Shown: positions 30,619 to 33,828 of the stretch, in pieces | Position numbering within the stretch: position 1 is the stretch's first letter | Layout: every line of letters starts with the position of its first letter | Source: a virus | Virus record (IMG/VR): IMGVR_UViG_3300010354_012227 | Coordinates: 1-33,828 of that record | DNA: 33,828 bases | Strand: one strand, 5' to 3' | Program-made: the position numbers and the translations under genes | Notes under the pieces: model-generated | Told to the model about the DNA's origin: nothing | Database searches by the model: none | Seen by the model: only the letters and a program-made list of their open reading frames with translations

Positions 30619-31203
30619 ATGAAAAAGATTATTTTAACCGATTGTGATGGCGTAATTCTGGATTGGGAATACGCATTCTCAGTTTGGATGGAGCAACACG
30701 GATTTAAAACCGTAGAAGACAGCCAGTTCAAATACGATATCGGCAAACGCTACAGCATCGAAAAGGATCAAGCCAAAAAATTAATTAAAATGTTCAATGA
30801 ATCAGCGCATATGGGGTTTCTTCCTCCCTTGCGTGATGCTATGTTCTATGTGAAAAGACTGCACGAAGAACACGGTTATACATTCCATTGTATCACTTCA
30901 ATGAGCGCAGACGAAAACGCACAAGAACTTCGTAAAATGAATCTGCGCAAGCTGTTCGGCAAGACTGCTTTTACAAAATTTATAATCTTAGATACTGGAG
31001 CAGATAAAGACGAAGTATTAGGACAGTACCGAGATAAGGGCTACTGGTGGATTGAAGATAAGATTACCAATGCCGAAGCCGGATTTGCTGTAGGATTAAG
31101 ATCATTAATTATGGAACACGGTCACAATATGGATTATGACAATGTGAATATTCCTAGAGTAAAAAATTGGAAAGATATCTATGAGTGTATTGTGCAAGAA
31201 TAA
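30619..31203 (+). CDS. HAD-family 5'-nucleotidase-like phosphatase
   Basis: 194 aa from the ATG at 30619. HAD motif I is LTDCDGVILDW (nucleophile Asp8, Asp10), motif II is in CITSMS, and motif IV is WWIEDKITNAEAG. The length and the YFW/GKRY-type cap resemble deoxyribonucleotidase-like proteins of T4-like phages. It would hydrolyse nucleoside monophosphates, supplying or balancing pools. It opens the plus-strand operon toward speD. Confidence 0.8.
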   Translation: MKKIILTDCDGVILDWEYAFSVWMEQHGFKTVEDSQFKYDIGKRYSIEKDQAKKLIKMFNESAHMGFLPPLRDAMFYVKRLHEEHGYTFHCITSMSADENAQELRKMNLRKLFGKTAFTKFIILDTGADKDEVLGQYRDKGYWWIEDKITNAEAGFAVGLRSLIMEHGHNMDYDNVNIPRVKNWKDIYECIVQE

Positions 31204-31214
31204 TATGCTAGTAT

Positions 31215-31222
31215 TATAAATA
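31215..31222 (+). promoter_or_regulatory. T4 late promoter TATAAATA for speD
   Basis: Exact T4 consensus octamer with predicted start near 31228 and a leader of about 17 nt carrying AGGAG before the ATG at 31245. Confidence 0.7.
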
Positions 31223-31244
31223 GTCTCGTAATTAGGAGATATAA

Positions 31245-31601
31245 ATGTATTGGGGTTATCATTTGATGTTAGACTGTTCGGGCTGCGATATCGAAAAAGT
31301 TTCTAATCGAGACAACATCTACAATTTTGTTAAAGATTTGGTAGACCAAATAGATATGGAATCTCACGGCGAGCCTATAATAGAGTATCTGTTACCCGGT
31401 GATCCTAAACAAGGGTTTAGTTTATTGCAATTGATCACAACATCGAATATCAGTGCTCATTTTATGGAACTTGATGGTACTGCATATTTTGATATCTTTA
31501 GTTGTAAAGAATTTGATATCGAAATAGCAAAAAAAGTAGTAGGAGATTATTTTGGTCCTAAAAAAATGCGAGTAAATTTCTTAACAAGACATGCTGATTG
31601 A
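31245..31601 (+). CDS. speD: SpeD-like S-adenosylmethionine decarboxylase homologue
   Basis: 118 aa, the size of class 1b SpeD. Aligning with the Thermotoga enzyme by spacing, the pyruvoyl-forming Ser is Ser67 (ITTSNISAH), the acid/base His is His72 and the catalytic Cys is Cys87 (DIFSC). The interval of 15 residues between His and Cys is conserved. The usual Glu-Ser cleavage pair is Thr-Ser here, so processing or substrate may differ. Aquatic phages are known to carry speD-like genes, and some SpeD homologues act on arginine or ornithine. A consensus late promoter drives it. Confidence 0.75.
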   Translation: MYWGYHLMLDCSGCDIEKVSNRDNIYNFVKDLVDQIDMESHGEPIIEYLLPGDPKQGFSLLQLITTSNISAHFMELDGTAYFDIFSCKEFDIEIAKKVVGDYFGPKKMRVNFLTRHAD

Positions 31602-32307
31602 TTTTGTCAAAGTGCCCTACACAACAGGTCCTAATATGATTCGTAACACAGGACCTGTTTTTATTTCACCTCCTAATCAAAATATAATAAATCAAAAGAA
31701 AGAACAAATAGAAAAATTTGGAAAAGATCTATACTCACAGGAAAATAATATAGAAAAAATCATAGCCAAGGCTGCCGAATATTGTAATGTTTACACTGAC
31801 AATGTTTTAGATCTAGCATTACGGTTAGAAGAAGATGTGGCCATAATGTACCAAGGTAGATTAGCGGCTATTTGTTTTTGTTTTCCAAGCGGATTTATTC
31901 CTAGCGAGAGAGTTGGTATGATGCTAGAAGACATTCATAAACCTGTGGCAGATGGAGAAATGTTAGTAAAAGCATCTCCAGGAATCGCTAGAGTAATGAC
32001 TGAGCAAAATAGTTTTCGCAGGTGGGTATGGACAATTACAAATAATGATAACCTAAGTAATCATCCCTTGACAAAAATAAAAAAAACTCCTCAATCAATG
32101 GATGATTTATATTTCCGTTGGGAAACACAAACCACGGCAAGAGTCGACAACGAAACAAGTTTGTTCTTTGTGAAAGTAGATGTTGTACCTCTGCGTGAAG
32201 TATGGAACAAAAAAATACTAGAAAGTATTAATACTATGTCGGACGATGTCTTGACTTATAAAAACTTACACGAAGTTAAAGAATTACTAAATACTCTCGG
32301 GGAGTAA
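31591..32307 (+). CDS. DUF3445-like (haem-dependent oxidative N-demethylase family) protein
   Basis: 238 aa. The core CFPSGFIPSERVGMMLEDIHKPV matches the FPSGW-P-xx-K-x-G...IHxPV signature of DUF3445. FRRWVWTIT and RWETQTTARV...LFFVKVDVVPL follow in the family's order. Family members bind haem and oxidise methylamines. It is shorter than usual (about 300 aa), lacking an N-terminal section. It starts inside speD's end (31591) or at ATG 31636. An intrinsic-terminator-like hairpin lies across that second start. Its stop codon forms part of the riboswitch. Confidence 0.62.
   Translation: MLIDFVKVPYTTGPNMIRNTGPVFISPPNQNIINQKKEQIEKFGKDLYSQENNIEKIIAKAAEYCNVYTDNVLDLALRLEEDVAIMYQGRLAAICFCFPSGFIPSERVGMMLEDIHKPVADGEMLVKASPGIARVMTEQNSFRRWVWTITNNDNLSNHPLTKIKKTPQSMDDLYFRWETQTTARVDNETSLFFVKVDVVPLREVWNKKILESINTMSDDVLTYKNLHEVKELLNTLGE
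31623..31664 (+). terminator. terminator-like hairpin within the start of the DUF3445-like gene
   Basis: AACAGGTCC/GGACCTGTT (9-bp stem, 19-nt loop) followed by TTTATTT. It lies in coding sequence and could attenuate transcription of the downstream genes after speD. Confidence 0.5.
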
Positions 32308-32382
32308 CTAGCCTGAAAGGGCTCTGTATATCGTCAACACGGAGAAATCCCGGTATATAGACAAAGCGGTGAGACCATAACT
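32296..32382 (+). promoter_or_regulatory. yybP-ykoY manganese riboswitch
   Basis: The conserved elements appear in order: GGGGAGTAAC (32299-32308), CGTCAACACGG (32332-32342), CCCGGTATA, ACAAAGCGGTGAGACC (32361-32376). These are the sequence marks of the yybP-ykoY aptamer, which senses Mn2+ and controls Mn exporters. It sits directly before a TerC-family gene, the classic partner. The first strand GGGGAGTAA also encodes the last codons and stop of the upstream gene. A U-rich segment and AAGGA site follow; whether control is by termination or ribosome access is unclear. Confidence 0.87.
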
Positions 32383-32396
32383 TTTTAAGGAAAATT

Positions 32397-33086
32397 ATGG
32401 AACTCTTTACACTCCAAGCCCTATGGGCATTCTTAGCAATCATACTGATAGACATCGTATTGGCAGGAGATAACGCACTGGTTATAGGAATGGCTGCTAA
32501 TAAACTTCCAGACCACCTACGCAAGAAAGCAATCTTCTGGGGAACCTTTGGTGCCATTGCCATTCGCTTTGTGTCAGTGGCTGCACTTACATACCTATTA
32601 ATGATTCCAGGCTTACGTGCCATTGGTGCCGCGGCACTGATATGGATTGGTTGGAAACTGGTATTTGATCATAGCGAACACAACATCGAAGCCAAAGACA
32701 CCTTCTGGGGAGCCATCGGTACTATCGTAGTTGCTGATGCTGTTATGGGCGTAGACAATGCTCTAGGTATTGCTGCGGCCGCACAAGGAAACTTTGTGTT
32801 GATCATTGCTGGTTTACTAATCAGTGTGCCAATTATCTTATTCGGCGCCACTTTAGTCAGCAAGATTCTACAACGATGGCCCGACACAGTATTCCTAGGA
32901 TCATTTGTGTTGTTTGCTGTTGCTATGTTGATGCTGATGAAGGAACCTTTAATGGCTAGTTGGTGGGCGGGATTAGAACCGATAATCGCCAAGCCGTTAC
33001 CTTGGCTAGTCGCACTAGTACTCACTGCTGTTCAGTATAACAAGGCTCGTTTACATTTACATAAACGATATTTGTTTAGGTCATAA
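32397..33086 (+). CDS. TerC-family (YjbE-like) integral membrane protein, probable Mn2+ exporter
   Basis: 229 aa with the TerC signature: IDIVLAGDNALVIGMA (about 20-35) and ADAVMGVDNALGIAAAA, two repeated Asp-Asn metal-binding helices, and about seven membrane spans. Members under yybP-ykoY control export Mn2+. A typical YjbE-like length is 220-230 aa. An AAGGAAAA site lies 7 nt before ATG. It is followed by a strong terminator. In a phage it could tune host metal levels or, with AhpCD, oxidative stress. Confidence 0.9.
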   Translation: MELFTLQALWAFLAIILIDIVLAGDNALVIGMAANKLPDHLRKKAIFWGTFGAIAIRFVSVAALTYLLMIPGLRAIGAAALIWIGWKLVFDHSEHNIEAKDTFWGAIGTIVVADAVMGVDNALGIAAAAQGNFVLIIAGLLISVPIILFGATLVSKILQRWPDTVFLGSFVLFAVAMLMLMKEPLMASWWAGLEPIIAKPLPWLVALVLTAVQYNKARLHLHKRYLFRS

Positions 33087-33111
33087 AAAAAGCCCCTTCC
33101 GGGGCTTTTTT
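33084..33111. terminator. bidirectional intrinsic terminator
   Basis: AAAAAAGCCCC-TTCC-GGGGCTTTTTT serves the TerC gene on the plus strand and pstS, which converges on the minus strand and ends within it. Confidence 0.92.
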
Positions 33112-33828
33112 AATTCTTAATCTGTGTCCAGATCCGTTGTCTAATTTGATTTGTCAAACTGTCTGGCAATGGAACATAGTCTAATTCCAATGCTGACTGT
33201 CTACCATTCTTAAATGCCCAATCAAAAAACTTTAGAGCCTCCTGACTCTGTTTCTTATCTGTGGGATCCTTATACATTATGATGAATGATGCCGTGCTTA
33301 TAGGCCATACATTTTCTCCACGCTGATCAACGATGCTCAAACCCATACCTGGCACCGAGAACCAATCAGCACCTGCGGCTGCGGCTGCGAATGTTAGGTC
33401 ATCTGGGTGTACCCAACGACCACTTTTGTTCTGCATCTGTAGATATGTTAATTTGTTTTTCTTTACGTAGGCATATTCTACATAACCTATGCTGCCTCTA
33501 ATACGTTCAACGTTAGCCGCGACACCTTCATTGCCTTTGCCGCCTATGGCCGTAGTCGGGATCCATTTGACAGCAGGACCACGGCCTACACGATCTAACC
33601 ACTCTTTGCTCACGGAACTTAGATAGTCAGTGAAGTTGAATGTTGTGCCAGAACCGTCAGCACGATGCACCACGGTGATGCTTTCGTTAGGCAATGTCTT
33701 GCCTGGATTGAGAGCGGCAATCTTTGGATCATTCCAGCGAGTGATGTTTCCCATATAAACATCTGCTAACACAGGACCAGTGATGCGTAGTTCGCCTGGT
33801 TTGAATCCCTGTAAATTTACAATGGGCA
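33110..33828 (-). CDS. pstS: PstS phosphate-binding protein, C-terminal part
   Basis: The frame is open to the window end; about 238 residues are visible, lacking the signal peptide and N-terminal lobe. Conserved features are NLQGFKPGELRITGPVLADVYMGNITRWNDP (described in parts), TVVHRADGSGTTFNFTDYLS with the phosphate-contacting ADGSGTT loop, and a GSIGYVEYAYV motif. It binds phosphate in the periplasm for the Pst ABC transporter. Phage pstS genes are well known in cyanophages and pelagic phages. The promoter and any Pho-type control lie outside the window. Confidence 0.93.
   Translation of the reverse strand, partial: PIVNLQGFKPGELRITGPVLADVYMGNITRWNDPKIAALNPGKTLPNESITVVHRADGSGTTFNFTDYLSSVSKEWLDRVGRGPAVKWIPTTAIGGKGNEGVAANVERIRGSIGYVEYAYVKKNKLTYLQMQNKSGRWVHPDDLTFAAAAAGADWFSVPGMGLSIVDQRGENVWPISTASFIIMYKDPTDKKQSQEALKFFDWAFKNGRQSALELDYVPLPDSLTNQIRQRIWTQIKN

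Noticed and set aside
32276-32623. Minus-strand open frame across the riboswitch and TerC start
   Set aside because: It runs opposite a conserved aptamer and the TerC coding sequence, with no promoter or homologous motif.

Overview
The window reads as part of the genome of a large T4-like myovirus that carries many host-derived metabolic genes. Phage hallmarks are a PAAR spike-tip protein, a tail fibre or tailspike, an rIIA-like GHKL ATPase, class Ia NrdA/NrdB with a glutaredoxin, a DexA-like exonuclease, phage-type bS21, HNH endonucleases, a SleB-type lysis hydrolase and dense ATGA/TAATG gene junctions. At least eleven octamers match the T4/cyanophage late-promoter form NATAAATA, most of them just upstream of starts. 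A tmRNA tag ending ANDERFALAA and the permuted two-piece ssrA layout would fit a betaproteobacterial, perhaps streamlined aquatic, host; that is inference. No integrase or att site is visible. dnaK and pstS run off the two ends, so both are partial.

Layout. 1-3.3 kb (minus): dnaK start, exonuclease, guaC, a 2OG-Fe(II) oxygenase-like protein, bS21. 3.3-7.1 kb (minus): coiled-coil membrane protein, three exported proteins (two sharing a 17-kDa-antigen-like C-terminus), a 3-TM protein and a SleB hydrolase that look like a lysis pair, and a small ORF. 7.2-8.1 kb: HNH protein and a basic protein behind a promoter set inside a hairpin. 8.1-10.0 kb: ahpD-ahpC, a circularly permuted tmRNA whose spacer holds a tiny membrane ORF, DUF454. 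10.0-14.9 kb: PAAR, Sm-like protein, glutaredoxin, nrdB, nrdA. 14.9-22.9 kb: tail fibre, PD-(D/E)XK nuclease, a string of probable virion or internal proteins, and a three-gene cassette holding a Pol-beta-type and a ligase-type nucleotidyltransferase. 22.9-24.0 kb (plus): four small phage genes behind tandem early and late promoters. 24.0-26.7 kb (minus): aceA, a 38-aa membrane ORF, class II aldolase, fatty acid desaturase. 26.8-30.5 kb (minus): small ORFs, rIIA-like gene, a structured intergenic RNA candidate, HNH/NUMOD3 endonuclease. 30.6-33.1 kb (plus): HAD phosphatase, SpeD-like protein, DUF3445-like protein, a yybP-ykoY (Mn2+) riboswitch and a TerC-family exporter. 33.1 kb to end (minus): pstS.

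How it may work together (inference): nucleotide supply (guaC, nrdAB, glutaredoxin, HAD 5'-nucleotidase, exonuclease), translation takeover and rescue (bS21, tmRNA, DnaK), redox and metal defence (AhpC/AhpD, glutaredoxin, Mn2+ riboswitch with TerC), carbon and lipid rewiring (isocitrate lyase, aldolase, desaturase), phosphate capture (PstS) and polyamine chemistry (SpeD). Transcription seems to use two promoter classes: near-consensus sigma70 sites (TTGACN-17-TATAAT) and NATAAATA late sites. Several of both classes lie so close to AUG that the mRNAs would be leaderless.
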